A stretch of DNA of 64,000 bases from Schistocephalus solidus (lineage: Eukaryota; Platyhelminthes; Cestoda; Diphyllobothriidea; Diphyllobothriidae), in contig WEDG01001047.1 in the NCBI GenBank assembly GCA_017591395.1, positions 1 to 64,000 on the forward strand, written 5' to 3'. A program made the position numbers and the translations under genes. This document shows positions 46,358-59,000 of the stretch, in pieces. Positions within the stretch are counted from its first letter, which is position 1; each line of letters begins with the position of its first letter. The notes below the pieces were generated by a model. That model was not told the DNA's origin, did not search any database, and saw nothing but the letters and a program-made list of their open reading frames with translations.

Positions 46358-47880
46358 TTAGCGTTACTGGGTAATAGCAGACTTATCCTAACCCTCTAAA
46401 TCTGTTTTGAAATAGAAACGAGTGCGTACTTCGAGTTGTGGCAGGTGCTAGCTACTCGAATCACCGATTGGGACATAATTCCTGTCATCCGTTCCGATAC
46501 GACTAACTGCGACTGAAAGCTTGATCTGTCTATATTTTTTATTGACTTTCAATTTCTCTTTAAAGTCCAATAGTCCTATATATCCAAGTAGTATAATGCC
46601 ATTTTCAGCGTGGAACAGAAGACAGACAGGATGCTAGAGAAAACTTTTACTACGACAGTCACTGCGTGTACATCGATTCGCAGTCATTCTGTCCAGTCAA
46701 AAGTTGCGTTCTTGTCTGGTTAGCGTGTTATCATTGGTTTAGCTCTGATCACCCGCATATCATCGCGCGTTGCTGGCACCGCGGTAACTGCTGTCTAAGG
46801 CGTGTGATTGGAAGGCGAGCCTGATCTGTGGCTTGGCGTTTCTCTGTCGCGAGTGTCAGCTAGATGACAGGAATAGTGCATTACGTTCGGAGTCACCCTA
46901 ACTACTATTCCTCTCAGAATGAGTTTCAAAAATCTACTTCATCTAGTGTCACGACTGCATAGGGAGATCCTAGCCAATACGACCTTCAAACCCGGTCCTG
47001 AGTAGAAATAGGAGTTAGACGCCAGTTTAAGAGGATCATTTATTCTGCACAGAAAGATTGAAGAAAAAGTTGGAACAATTTGGCAGCCAGACAAGGACGC
47101 TAATACGCCACCAAAAGAGCAGTCTTTTGAGTCCGAGAAGTGCATGCGTCACAGCGTCTTGAGTGAGAACTTGCCTGAATCGTCTTTGAAGCTAATCGGC
47201 CGGTTTGGCCAGGCCTGATTCGCAGAGAACCAGACTGCTATTGGTACGCTAGTGCAAGTGCGCGAGAGAGGTGTAGCATTGCAACAGGCGCCCTAAATAG
47301 GGCCATTACCATAGAATACTGTTTGAAATGTTCTAACCACAAATATTCATTATGGCATCTGACAGTGGCGTCTTATCCGATGACTGTGGAGGCCAGTTTA
47401 CAAGGTCTGCCAACGGTGTCATGCATACGTGAACATTTCAATATTTTGAGTTTTTCCTAAAAGCAGTGCGTGACCATTTTTGAATGATTCACCATTCTGA
47501 CAGCACAGATACTAGCACCTCGCACCGCGACTAAAACCGACAGCATTTAAGATAAACTCTTAGCCTGGTGGCGAAATTATTTCAACTGTCCCATGAGCTA
47601 ATGGTAGTGGCTGCATACGGATAGTTGCGTAGATTCTCCTTGCGAGCATTATTCTCCATAATTTGCAGTTGTCTGAATAGTCCAGCCATTAAAGACGTTT
47701 CGATGTCTGCGTCTATCTTTCATCTATCTATCTATCTCTCGAAGCTGCCTTACTAATTCAGACGGCCGATCAGCTGACGAAATTAAACGGCTTCGCCAAG
47801 CCTTTATGGTAAACGTTCTCAAATTTTACTCCGTCTCCTCTATCCGCCAAAAAGTTACAGGTAATGAAACTAGCCCAAAA
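46358..47880. other. unassigned sequence
   Basis: No motif recognised, apart from a short (CTAT)n run at 47,721-47,738. Confidence 0.4.
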
Positions 47881-47882
47881 TT

Positions 47883-48263
47883 TCAATTTGTTCTAAGAGC
47901 AAGCAGAAGCTCGCTCGTCCCAGTGGTCACTGCTAGAATCCCGCTATCTTCCATGTGGGGTAATCGGTAAATGGGGTCGACTCGAAAGTCAGTGCAGAGG
48001 AAAGTGTATCCAGCATCCGCCTCTATCAGTTGTCTTTGTTCGGAGAAGCGTGTCTCACTGCGAGCTGCAATGTTCACCTTATAGCGCAGCAGTTCCTGAA
48101 CGGTCAGAAACTTTTTCCTTTCCGGGCGGATTGTCACCAGACTGCCTCCGGGTGAGAGAGAGAACGAACGAATATTCCAAACCACCAGAGCAAGCAGAGC
48201 CACTTTGGCCATCTTTGAAAAGGCACGGCGATGGGTAGGAGAATTTTTGTAGTTTATAGCCAC
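47883..48263 (-). pseudogene. diverged ZF-LINE-type endonuclease N-terminus
   Basis: VVWNIRSFSL then RPERKK, LLRYKVNIAARSETRFSEQR and DAGYTF match the first 60 codons of the endonuclease in copy F (WNVR, RPERR, LARYKVDIAALSETRFSEQG), but with much more divergence than copies C and G. It keeps WN and SET motifs. It is either an older lineage or a related family. Confidence 0.65.
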
Positions 48264-48357
48264 ATTATTTTGCGTTCAAAAGCTCCGGCAAGCTTGCCGA
48301 CGTCATGTTTTACCAGCAAATTTAAGGGCTCTTTTTCTGCCCCCTCTATTGTTAACC

Positions 48358-48393
48358 CTGCTGTTAACCCTAATTGGGGTATCTTAACAGCAG
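48358..48393. repeat. perfect 10-bp inverted repeat
   Basis: CTGCTGTTAA and TTAACAGCAG flank 16 nt that include CCCTAATTGGGG. The GTTAACCCT motif is also repeated directly just upstream. Confidence 0.75.
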
Positions 48394-48399
48394 ATTTCC

Positions 48400-49080
48400 T
48401 AACTCATGAAATCTTATGATTTTCATAAAAAAGGTTTGTAACGCAGTGAAGATACGACTGCACCAAATACAAGACATAGTACGGTTATGAATTAATAGGT
48501 GTAAGTTCCCACGTATGTTTTCGCGTTATAATACTACCGTCCGTTTGACATTTACATAAGTATTTGCTTACTAACAACGCTAGTCATCCTTTCTCACTGT
48601 TAGTACGTTTGACATTAAATGTAGAACTCCTTATATGATATTTTACATTCAAGTACGTGTAAAATTACTTTCTGCGTCTTTGGAATTTTCTTCTCGTATG
48701 GAAATTTCTCAGAAATCGTATTTTGAGCAAATTTCGTTTTTTCAACAAATTCTAACAGACTGCAAAACTGATTCGTGCGCTATTAACAGCCTAGGAAAAC
48801 AAGCCGTCGAAATTGTGCAAGGTTAAACGTTATCCAGATCCCTCAAGTCCTGCAAAACGGCTGAGTGGTTTCTAACTATCCTTCATAAGTTTATAAATAA
48901 ATAAATTGTATATTTAAGGTCCAGCGAGCCCCATCATTACAAACGTCGTTTCGCGGTATAAATAAATACAAAGTGGATAATTGCTGCACTATATGTGCAG
49001 CCATATTAACAGATGAAATGAGTAATATGGTAGGCATATCTTATTCAGAACGATTCGCCTTTTTTTAAAACAATAGTCAA
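48400..49080. other. unassigned AT-rich sequence
   Basis: A 63-codon frame at 48,635-48,826 has no motif. Confidence 0.35.
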
Positions 49081-49084
49081 CAAT

Positions 49085-50040
49085 CTTTGACATATACGGT
49101 GAACAAAAAAATAATCAGTAAAAAAACTACTACGGTTAAATTGGAGGCGGAGTTCGGCGAGCCGCCAATTAAAAAATAACTAGGAGAAAAAACTGCTTCA
49201 CTAAAAAAATAAATAGCTTGATGCAATGGGATAGTGTTTTGATGTTGCTGACAAAGTATGAGGGTTCGGAGCGCTCCTTGTCGGGTGAGAGATAATATAG
49301 CAGTCAGAGGTACTGTTTATAACCACCAGTTGAGGTGAGAGAGGAGGAACTCAGCGTGGACACCAAGGTCGAAACGAAGAGGGCACAGTATAGGTCATGA
49401 GATCATAATCAAGATGTGACCTTGCTGACTGCATAGTCCACCAATCAAAGAGGCAAAACTATCAGAACCCGGCTCCGATCATCATCTGAACCTGGAGACC
49501 ATCGTTGGGGTTGAAAAATTGGAGGAAAGTATCAAAGTTGTGAAGAGTTGCCGATGCTAGTTTAAAAGGGGGACGAAAAAGTGAATGCAAAGATTGACTC
49601 TGCAGAGGATGATGGAAATATAATAAGAGACCAAATTAATATCAAGAGAGCTGCCTCAAATACCAGGAGGACCCTTTTCGAAATCCAAAAGTTGCGAGTT
49701 TGGGAAGGAAACATACAATAAGGACTTTATATTTTCCGAAGTTAAATGCTTGCGTAATTTGGTTTTGAAAATAGCTAATGTAGATGACAACCTAATTTGC
49801 AGTGGAAGATTATTCCAGATGAAAGCATATTTGGAGGCAAAAAACTGAGAACGGTTAGTTGTGGAGCTAAGGGGTGGTTAACTGATCATGGAGGAATTAC
49901 GAGTGGCATAGGATCGATCTACCAGCGTGAGAGCGTTAATTCATGGGAGATTTGGGCTAGAGTTAACGTGAAACAGGAAGCAGAGACCGGCTTCGAGTCT
50001 TCTAACCAATAAAAGCACAATAGCTCTAAGTTCTTTTGGT
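49085..50040 (-). mobile_element. CR1-like LINE number 2, 3' end only
   Basis: The minus strand carries the RT C-terminal motif FIWNNLPLQIRLSS (about 49,825-49,785) followed by IFKTKLRKHL and a 3' UTR with a hairpin at 49,139-49,170. The 3' UTR aligns with 10,590-10,690 of CR1-like number 1 (CAGT-A-rich, TAGGAGAAAAAACTGCTT). 5' truncation is usual for LINE insertions. Confidence 0.7.
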
Positions 50041-50113
50041 TAAGTTCTTTTGGTTAACTGTAACACAATAGATGTGATGATTTGCTTGAAATACTCATCA
50101 ACTTTCATAATTG

Positions 50114-50943
50114 ATGGACAGTCAGAATTTCGACGATAACAGCATGCAAAGCAGCGGCATTTCTTTAGAAGGGATGCCTGGCGATATGACCTTCAATTCC
50201 AGGGTAAGGAAAATCCTCAAGCAGAATATTGAAGGACAGAAAGAAATTACCTGCGTTAGAGCAAAAAAAGCAAAACGCAAATAATTCAAAATAATACGGT
50301 CTTAGAATCTTCTGAATTTATGGATTGCAACCCGGTAAAGGCCAAATTGGATAAGAGTTATATCAGGACAACTTCAATAATGCCTCTTCCAAAAGCAGTT
50401 CCGACTTCAGACTCAACTTCTGTCAACCATTCCAGCAGTCCTAAAGAGCCCTTAGTTGATTGCGAAAATACCAACGCGTGGCAAGATAGAATTGGGAAAC
50501 AACCTTACAGGAGTATAAAATTAAAAACAGCTCTCAGGAATCCCTCAGTTCATTCAGAGGAAAATATGGTCGGCAGTATATCGAAGAACGTCCTAGAACG
50601 AGAGAATCGGGTAGTTATACAGGGTTCACCTAAATCAAATTCTCATATCACGAAGGAAAGGATCGCCACTGAGCTTGCTATGTTTCAGCACCTGCTGAAC
50701 GATCACCATCATTCGGTAGAGAAGATAACTGTTCGCGCAGCCTTCAGGATCGGAAAAAAGAATATTGAACTGTCAGCAACTGTGAGACCATGGCCTATCA
50801 AAATTGTCTTGGACAGCAAGGAAGAGGGTAAGCTACTTCTCTCTAGAAAGACCAACCGTCGAAACTCTCATAAGCGGGTTATTTCAGCTGGACTACTCTC
50901 CAGCAGAACGTCTGAAACGCCGCAAATAAGTGATGGAATTTAA
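50114..50943 (+). pseudogene. CR1-like LINE number 3, ORF1
   Basis: Starts MDSQNFDDNSMQ at 50,114 and stops at TAA near 50,284. The frame reopens from 50,320 to a stop at 50,943. Basic and Ser-rich, with RENRVVIQGSPKS in the position of the RRM-like core and TVRAAFRIGKK and RPWPIKIVLDSKEEG in the position of the C-terminal domain. This is an RNA-binding chaperone by family knowledge. Confidence 0.65.
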
Positions 50944-51104
50944 GAGGAGACTTTCTGTTGGAGAGAACAGCCTGGCTTTTTTCAGGCGACGCTTGATAAA
51001 TATAAATGTGTCATTGCACCGGAACCAGCCAATGCTCATGATGGCAGCGGCAAAGTAGTATTGGCAAACTCGAGACAAACGGAATTTGGCCCTGCCGAGT
51101 GTTG

Positions 51105-53620
51105 TCAACTTAAATTTCTGTATACCAACGCCCAAAGTGTGTTTTCGAAGCTTGATGAACTGAGACTACAGGTACTGTTCTGTCTCCTAATATTATAGCA
51201 ATCACAGAAACATGGCTGTCACTGAACATCAGCTTGATAGTCGACCAAATGTTGTTCTCGTGGGTGAATTCAATGCACGCAGCATTTGATGGAACGATCG
51301 GCAGGTGCAGTGCTCAAATTATGCCTTCGATCACCGTTTGCTAAATAAAACACTTGAAGCTATTCTCACACAGCATGTAGTTGTACCAACGAGAGTGCGT
51401 GGAGGACAACAGGTAGTTGTTTAGATTATGTCTTCACTTAAGATCCTGACAGTAAAGAATAGGTACACTACCTACCTCCACTTGATCGAAGTGATCGTGC
51501 AGTACTTTCATGGGCGCATGGTTTATATTCTGTACCATCTGCAATAAATGAAACCAGAACCAATCTATGGCGAGGAGACTATTGCAAAGTGAGAGCTGAA
51601 GCATCAAAAATAGACTGAGATCTTCTCGTCTCCGGGACTGTCACTGAGGACTGGAATTTATTTAAGGAGTGGTTGTTAAATCTAATAAAATGCCACTGTC
51701 CATCATCAAAACTTAGGATATCTAACAGACCACAGTGGCTAACAAGAGATCTAAAAAGAGAGATTAATTGGAAAGGAAGGATTTGGAAGAAAGTTTGCTG
51801 ATCCAATGAAAATTTAGCCTTGCAAGCAAACAACATTCAAAGAAACAAGGTTAGAAGCTTGATCTTCAAAAGACGACGAGATTATGATAGGGATTTGCTC
51901 CAACGAGCAGTTTACGGTCCCAAATTGCTGTACAGCGCTTTACGAAAAAACACATTTAACAGGAAATCGATTCCTGTTATGAGAAACGATTACAGTTTGG
52001 AGATATCAGAATTTAAAAACAAAGTTGAAAAATTTTTATTCCATCTTGATACGTACTATGGGAGCGCCAATTATTCAGTGTACGCTCATTCGAGAAGAGG
52101 TGGTCTTTTAAGAACTAAAAGTCTGAATGCATGCAAATCCACTGGCCCTGACGAGATTCCAACAAAGCCGCTCCTCGAACTTGCTTGAGAGCTGTCCAAA
52201 CCTATATTCCTTCTGTGCCAGAAATAGTTCGATATAGGAATTCTTCCTATCGACTGGAAAACAGCCCACATTATACCGCTTCACAAAAGTGGTAGTCGTG
52301 CACTTGCTACAAACTACAGGCCTGTCAGCCTGACCTTAACTAGGTGCAAGGTTATAGACAATGTTGACAAAAAGGATTTAATTATTTATTTAGAAACCCA
52401 TAACCTATTTTCAAATGCAGAATTCAGCTTTAATAGGGGAAGATCATGTGTTACGAACTTACTTTTTACGAAGCAAAGCTAAAAAAAAGCACTTGATGCA
52501 AAAGACACTATGCATGTGGCTAACATTGATTTCCGGAAGACCTTTGATAGGGTTCCGCACCAGCGTCTCCTTTAAACGTTGAGAATGAAAGGTATTGGAG
52601 GCAAACTCATTACGTGGATCGAGCATTTTCTCGTTGGTCGTTCCCAAGTGGTATGTGTAGGCGGAGCACTATCAAAGCGCACAGTCATCGAGAGTGGAGT
52701 CCCACAAGATTCAGTGGTTGAACCGATCCAATTTCTCTTGTTCATTAATGATTGTGTACAGAAATTGGTCTGTGACTTTGCTTTGTTTGTGGACGATATA
52801 AAAATCTGGAAAGTCATCCACAATGCTGCTGATGACGACGATTTTTTCAAGACAATCTTCGTCGATTGAACGAGTGGTCCCGCAGAGGGCTCTTGTCCTT
52901 CAACGCAAACAAATGTGTCCTGATACGTCTGGAAAATCTTAATCAGGCCACTGATATGCGACCCTACTTTTGAACGGTATTCCACTCCGAGAAGTAGGAA
53001 CACAAAAGGAACTCTGCGTTTAGAGGTCAGACAACCTGAAGCATTCTACGCAATGTTGCAAGGTGGCTAAATCCACCAATTTAATGCTGTGCGCTAGCAA
53101 GCGGGCATTTACGGTTTTTGATGAAGACTGCTTATCTAAATTATTTGGTACATTTTTAAGGCCACATCTTGGTTATGCGATCCAAGCCTGGCGACCGTTG
53201 GCCCAGAAGCACTACAAACTGCTCGAAAGGGTGCAGCGGCGAGCAACAAAATTAGTAAGTTATCAAGGTGAACTGCCGTATGAGATACACTAAATAACCT
53301 AAAGTTCTATCCTCTACGATATAGGCAGTTGCGTGGAGACTTGATACAAACTTTCCGTATCGTGCGTGGCTTGGATAATGCCCTCCTGTGTGATGACTTT
53401 TACCAACTTGCCACTACGACTAATCTCCGACAGCATCCATTCAAACTACGTGTGCCCCATGGAAGATTAGACGTGAGGAAGTATTTTTTCACCATCAATG
53501 TCGTGGAACCGTTCAATAACCTAACTGAGGCAATTCTAATGTTCCAGTATGCGGACACATTCATACATCGACTTGACATACATATGTTGCAACACCATGA
53601 AGACTATGTGACTATTTAAC
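51105..53620 (+). pseudogene. CR1-like LINE number 3, ORF2
   Basis: Endonuclease: FLYTNAQSVFSKLDELRLQ and ITETWLSLN (51,115-51,230); then a loss of about 80 codons; VVLVGEFNARS (Asp of DFN replaced by Glu); LPPLDRSDRAVLSWA (SDH changed to SDR, about 51,470-51,505). RT: CKSTGPDEIPTK (52,130), TAHIIPLHKSGS, ESGVPQDSVVEP, and a catalytic F-V-D-D at 52,786-52,797 that is intact. C-terminal: FLRPHLGYAIQAW, RVQRRATKLV, VPHGRLDVRKYFFTINVVEPF (53,450-53,515). Stops and shifts occur throughout; no activity expected. Confidence 0.85.
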
Positions 53621-53755
53621 CTTAACAATATCAGTAGACTACCTAAATCTGCCTGCATTCACTTGAATGTAACTTCTTTACATTGCTTCTAATTGTTGCG
53701 ATTTTTATGTAACAAATAGGGAGTTCAAAGGCGTAAGTCTATTTTCCTCAAATAC

Positions 53756-53779
53756 GCTGAACTGAACTGAACTGAAAAA
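53756..53779 (+). repeat. (CTGAA)n tail of CR1-like number 3
   Basis: Four CTGAA units lie about 135 bp after the last ORF2 codon. Short tandem repeats rather than poly-A end many CR1/L2-type LINEs, so this marks the 3' end. Confidence 0.75.
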
Positions 53780-54110
53780 ATCCTATCTTGTCCTCGCGTA
53801 AATTTTCACGATCTTACTGCCTGTAAGCATGGAGACACTTGGTTTGTAGAATACCGTTTATATTTTGCAAATTATTTCACATTATAGAACCATGTTTCTT
53901 TCCAACGGTTATGGTCTGTGTTCTGACCTACGACGACATGAACCAAAGCAACCCAAGCTAATAAATCTAGATGGGCTTAAAGTGGCTAGCTCATCAGAAC
54001 TCTAGAAGAACTATCCGAATGGGCTACATTGGGTGGTGAGATATATTCTACACAGTAAACCAAGTTTAACCCTAAGTACTGGAAGACTCACGGTACCCCT
54101 TATGAAATCC
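53780..54110. other. unassigned sequence
   Basis: Nothing recognised. Confidence 0.35.
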
Positions 54111-54114
54111 GGAG

Positions 54115-54850
54115 TTGGAGAGATATATCCCCACTCCAGGAGAAAACGAAGTTGTTCTTGAAGCGTACAGAGAACGCATCCGAAATCTGGAGAGACAGCT
54201 GCAAGAAAGGTTGAACGCCGTTGATTCAATTAACGCAATGAAAGCCTCGCAGTCTGAACGAAAACAAGTTGTTCAGTGCCCTCTGGTCCCACGTTTCGCT
54301 CTACCTCAACGCGAGATATTGTATTAGGAATGAAACATTCTCAAATATTGGCTTTTCTTGAGAAGCTTCGAGAGTGGCATTGCAATTAAGGTTAGCGATC
54401 ATGAAAGCCCATTGTCTAAGCTGGTCCACTACTGCCATGTTGAGGCAAGGGAAGCTGTTGAAAGCTATGCCATTTTAGAGCCTAATGAAGGGTACCCTGA
54501 GGCCCTCAGGAAACTTCGACAAAATTTTGGCAAACCTCATTCAATAGCCAGGGCTCATATAGACAGTTTGATTGATGGCCCAGTCATAAAATCTATGGAT
54601 GCAACAGCACTGGTGAAGCTAGCGTGGGAGATGAGGAATTGCAAGAACACGTTGCAACAGTTGAACTGCGAAGCTAATTGAAATTCTTCTATAATTTTGG
54701 CTGTCATCATCATGATTCTCCCCCACCAGTACAGTTCAAATGGTCAGAGACCGCATCCACAATTCTAAGGCTTTGTTCTCGGACCTAACTGATTTCGCGG
54801 ATAAGAGAACTGACATATTAATGGAGCATCATTTATACTCATTAAGTCCC
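54115..54850 (+). pseudogene. BEL/Pao gag (DUF1759-type) fragment
   Basis: A coiled-coil-like start (LEAYRERIRNLERQLQERLN), then YWLFLRSFESGIAIKV, LVHYCHVEAREAVESYAIL, LRKLRQNFGKPHSIARAHID and LKNTLQQL-like text around 54,650. This F..FE......KL..L.......A......L....Y..A...L...FG pattern is the conserved Gag of BEL/Pao elements. There are stops near 54,325 and 54,679. It stops near 54,850, where a (GTAT)n run and the ZF-LINE leader begin. Matching pol text resumes at 60.36 kb. Confidence 0.8.
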
Positions 54851-54900
54851 GTTTCTACTTACAATCGTTCCCAGGGTGATTGAGTACCGATACATAAGAC

Positions 54901-54930
54901 GTATGCACGTATGTATGTGTGTATGTGTAT
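54901..54930 (+). repeat. (GTAT)n-like microsatellite
   Basis: Imperfect GTAT/GTGT run at the junction between BEL/Pao gag and the ZF-LINE leader. Confidence 0.8.
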
Positions 54931-55009
54931 CGTAGTATCTCCAGTCGTCTTGCCTGTGTCGTGAGACCGGGATCAGGTGGGGAGGAGAAGAGTGTGCGGT
55001 AACGTTAAC

Positions 55010-55270
55010 CGCAGCGGTAGGAAGGTTGCCAACTGACAATTACACTGAGAACTCGCAGTTAGTCCAATGTGTGTTGTGTGGAGTGGCTGACTGGTGGTCT
55101 GAGAGTCAGGCTGCGATGGCTCCTTCTTAACGTGACCTCTGGCTATCTCACACATGTGAGATGTAAGTCGTTCAACCTCCTGTTGTGCGAAATCCTGGTG
55201 TTTGTGTTTCGGGGGCAAGGTCATGATCGTAGTACACGTGGAAGAGGTCACCAGCAGTTGTGCCCCTAAA
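55010..55270 (+). repeat. ZF-LINE leader monomer
   Basis: GGAAGGTTGCCAACTGAC, GGAGTGGCTGACTGGTGG, ATGGCTCCTTCTTAACGTG and GTAGTACACGTGGAAGAGG are all present, matching 6,640-6,890. Confidence 0.85.
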
Positions 55271-56000
55271 CGGGCCACGTGTTAGATGCGTTGAACCAAC
55301 CCGGGGGCCACATTAGGGCACGGCAGGCGTTATTCGGGTTGCGCTCCCATAACAAATGCAGAACATGGAGGTGTGGTGGCACGCCTAGGGGCGGCTAGGA
55401 CTTAGGTGACCGGGCCTCGCCAGCCACCTGCGTCCTATCCCGCCTCCGGTCTTCTCGTTTCTACCTTGACACCAGGCTCAGGTGGGGGAGGAGGAGAGAA
55501 AGCGGTAGCTGCAGCGCAAGGCTACTATCACTTAAAACTAATTCACGCGCAAGTCACCGTCCCTGCTCCACCCTTCCATGGAGCATACGGTGGACATCGT
55601 CGGACTACGACGGTCGAACTATCGTGTGTGCCTCCACACCCGGTATGTCTGACTCCCGAACTTCCCACCTCCGCCCTCTCAAAAAGTCCTACAGTGGGGG
55701 CGACAGCAACCCCGTAGGCGGCCCAGACTAACTCGGGTCGTTCTCCCACTAAAACAAATCCGTGACACATAGTGGAGTTCGGCAGCCGTCTGGGATGTCC
55801 GAGCAGCCTATTTAGGAACAGCACGGCTTGCCTCCTCGCGGAGGAAGGGGCTAGAAAAGGTGCCCTAAATAAATGCTGGATCTCACGTCTTCTGCAGCCG
55901 GCCGTAGCTCGCAGATCGCAAAATACGCGGTCGTAAAACTCAAACAAACAACAATACCCCCCGTCCCTAGCCCCCTCGCCATACCCTCAAGGCTGCTCGG

Positions 56001-59000
56001 GTGAGTCCAATCACACTAGCAGCCTGGAATGTTCGCTTCCATTTAGGCAATCCTAGGAGCAACCGGCCGGAACGAAGGATGGCGCTAGTCGCTCGGGAAC
56101 TGGCGCGCTACAAGGTGGACATTGCTGCTCTCAGCGAGACCCGATTCTCTGAGCAGGGTCAGCTGGAGGAGGTGGGTGCCGGCTACACCTTCTTCTGGAG
56201 CGGCCGGCCAAAGGCAGAGCGACGCGACGCTGGTGTTGCCTTTGCCATCCGGAACGACATTGTGGGACGTCTGCCCTGTCTGCCGTAGGGTATCAATGAT
56301 CGCCTGATGAACCTCCGCCTGCCTCTTCGGGGAGACCAGTTCGCCGCCATCATCAGCGCCTACGCTCCCCAAATGACGAGCTCTGATGCGGCGAAGGACA
56401 AATTCTACGAGGACCTGCACGCCTTGCTGGCGACTGTGCCGAAAGAGGACAAGTCAATTGTCCTTGGTGACTTCAATGCCCACGTCGGGACAGACCACGC
56501 TGTCTGGCAGGGAGTGCTGAATCCCCACGGTCACGGTAGCTGTAACGATAACGGCCTCCTTCTTCTGCGCACGTGTGCGGAACACCGTCTCCTGCTGACC
56601 AACACCTTCTTCCGCCTTCCGACGCGGGAGAAGGCCACGTGGATGCACCCTCGGTCGCGGCGCTGGCATCTCCTGGACTATGTTCTCGTCCGGAGGCGAG
56701 ATCGACAGGACGTGCTGGTAAACAAGGCGATCCGCGATGCCGATGGTTGGACAGATCACCGCCTCGTCATCTCTCAGATGAGGCTCCGACTGCAACGCCG
56801 ACGAAGGCCCCAAGGTAAGAGGCCGCCATGTAAGTTAAATACTCTTTTATTAAATTTGCCTGCTCACTGTTTTGATTTCAGCAACCAAATAACCGAGAAA
56901 CTGGAGGACCTGCATGCTCCAGATGATAACGCTACCGTGGAGACACGATGGTGTTAACTGCGAAATATCATCCAGTCCACCGCCCTCGATGCCCTCGGAC
57001 GCGCACGCCGTCGACACAAGGACTGGTTTGACGACAATGACGCCGACATCAGCAACTTACTCGCGGAGAAAAATGGACTACACAAAGCCTACATGGACCT
57101 TCGGACTGATGCCACAAAAGCAGCCTTTTCAGATGCTGGCGCCTTGTACAACAACGGCTGCGGGAGATGCAGGATGCCTGGATGATCCGAAAGGCTGAGA
57201 AAATCTAGGGGTATGCGGACCGCAATGAAATGAAAAACTTTTTCAAAGCCATCAAGTCCATCTACGGCCCGTGTATCAAGGGGTCCGCACCGCTGCTCAG
57301 CTCTGACGGCACAACACTGCTGACAGAGAAATCGCAAATTCTGAAGCGCTGGGCCGAGCACTTCAGAAATGTCCTTAATTGCTCATCAGCCATCTCCGAT
57401 GCTGCCATTGACCGGCTCCCTCAAGTGGACAAGAACAATGACCTGGATCTGCCGCTCTCCCTACCAGAAACCATCCGGGCCGTGCAGCAGATTTCCAGCG
57501 GTAAAGCACCGGGATCCGACGCAATCCCACCGGAAGTCTACAAGCACGGTGGGCCCCGGCTGATGGCAGAACTCACAACACTCTTTCCAGGAGATGTGGC
57601 GCCAAGGACAAGTTCCTCAGGATTTCAAAGACGCGACCATCGTCCATCTCTACAAACGGAAGGGGAACCGGCAACTCTGTGATAATCACAGAGGCATCTC
57701 GTTGCTCAACATCGCCGGGAAGATCTTCTCCCGTATCCTTCTCAATCGTCTTAACGGTCACCTAGAGCAGGGCCTGCTCCCGGAAAGCCAATGTGGCTTC
57801 CGCCGACACCGCAGAACAACCGATATGATCTTTGCCGCCCGCCAGCTACAAGAGAAGTGTCAGGAGATGCGAACTCACCTATACACTACCTTCGTGGATC
57901 TAACTAAAGCCTTTGACACGGTGAATCGCGACGGAATCTGGATAGTCATGCAGAAATTCGGCTGTCCTAAGCAGTTCACGCACATGGTGCGTCAGCTTCA
58001 TGACGGGATAACGGTGCGCGTCACTGACAACAGGACGGTATGCGAAGAATTCGCAGTGATCAACGGAGTTAAACAGGGCTGCATACTGGCCCCCAACCTG
58101 TTCAGTCTCATGTTCTCGGCTATGCTGATGGACGCCTACCGTGATGAGCAGCCTGGGATCCGCATCGCCTACAGAATTGACGGGCACCTTCTCAACAGTC
58201 TACGTATGCAGGCTTCAACGCGCATGTCTACGACTAATGTCCATGACTTGCTCTTCGCGGAAGACTGCGCCTTAACACCGTTACGAATGACGACATGCAA
58301 AGGAGTATGGACCTCTTCGCTGCAGGCTGCACCGATTTTAGATTAACAATCGTTACAGTTAAATCGGTTGTCATGCACCAGCCGCCACCCAGCACGGAAT
58401 ACAATGCTCGCCGAATCAATGTCAACGGTGCTAAACTCAAAAACGTGGAAACCTTCGCTTATCTAGGAAGCACGCTGTCACGCAACACGAGAATCGATGA
58501 CTAGGTTGCCCAACGGATCTCCAAAGCTAGTCAGGCCTTCGGCCGGCTGCAGGCCTCCATGTGGAATCGCCACGGTATTCACCTGAACACCAAACTGTAG
58601 ATATACAAGGCCATCGTCCTGACGTCAATCCTTTACGAAGCGGATACATGGACCGTCTACTCGAACCAAGCCAGGAAGCTAAATTACTTTCATCTCAGCT
58701 GCCTCCGCAGAATACTGAAGCTGAGATGGCAAGACAGGATCCCGGACACGAAGTCCTGGATCGGACTGGAATCCTCAGCATCCACGCCCTGCTGAGGCAA
58801 GTGCATCTGCAATTGAATGACCACCTGGTGAGAATGGACAACGAGCGACTACCCAAACGACTTTTCTACGGAGATGTCGCTACGCGTTCTCGCCGGCAGG
58901 GAGGTCAAAAACGACGCTAAAAGGATACTTTGAAAAAATCGCTGGAGCAACTGCAAATCAACCCGGCGACCTGGGAGGACCTCGCTTAGGATTGACCGGC

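Noticed and set aside
54893..54935. target-site duplication at the left end of ZF-LINE copy F
   Set aside because: The (GTAT)n run has no matching sequence at the right end near 60,290.
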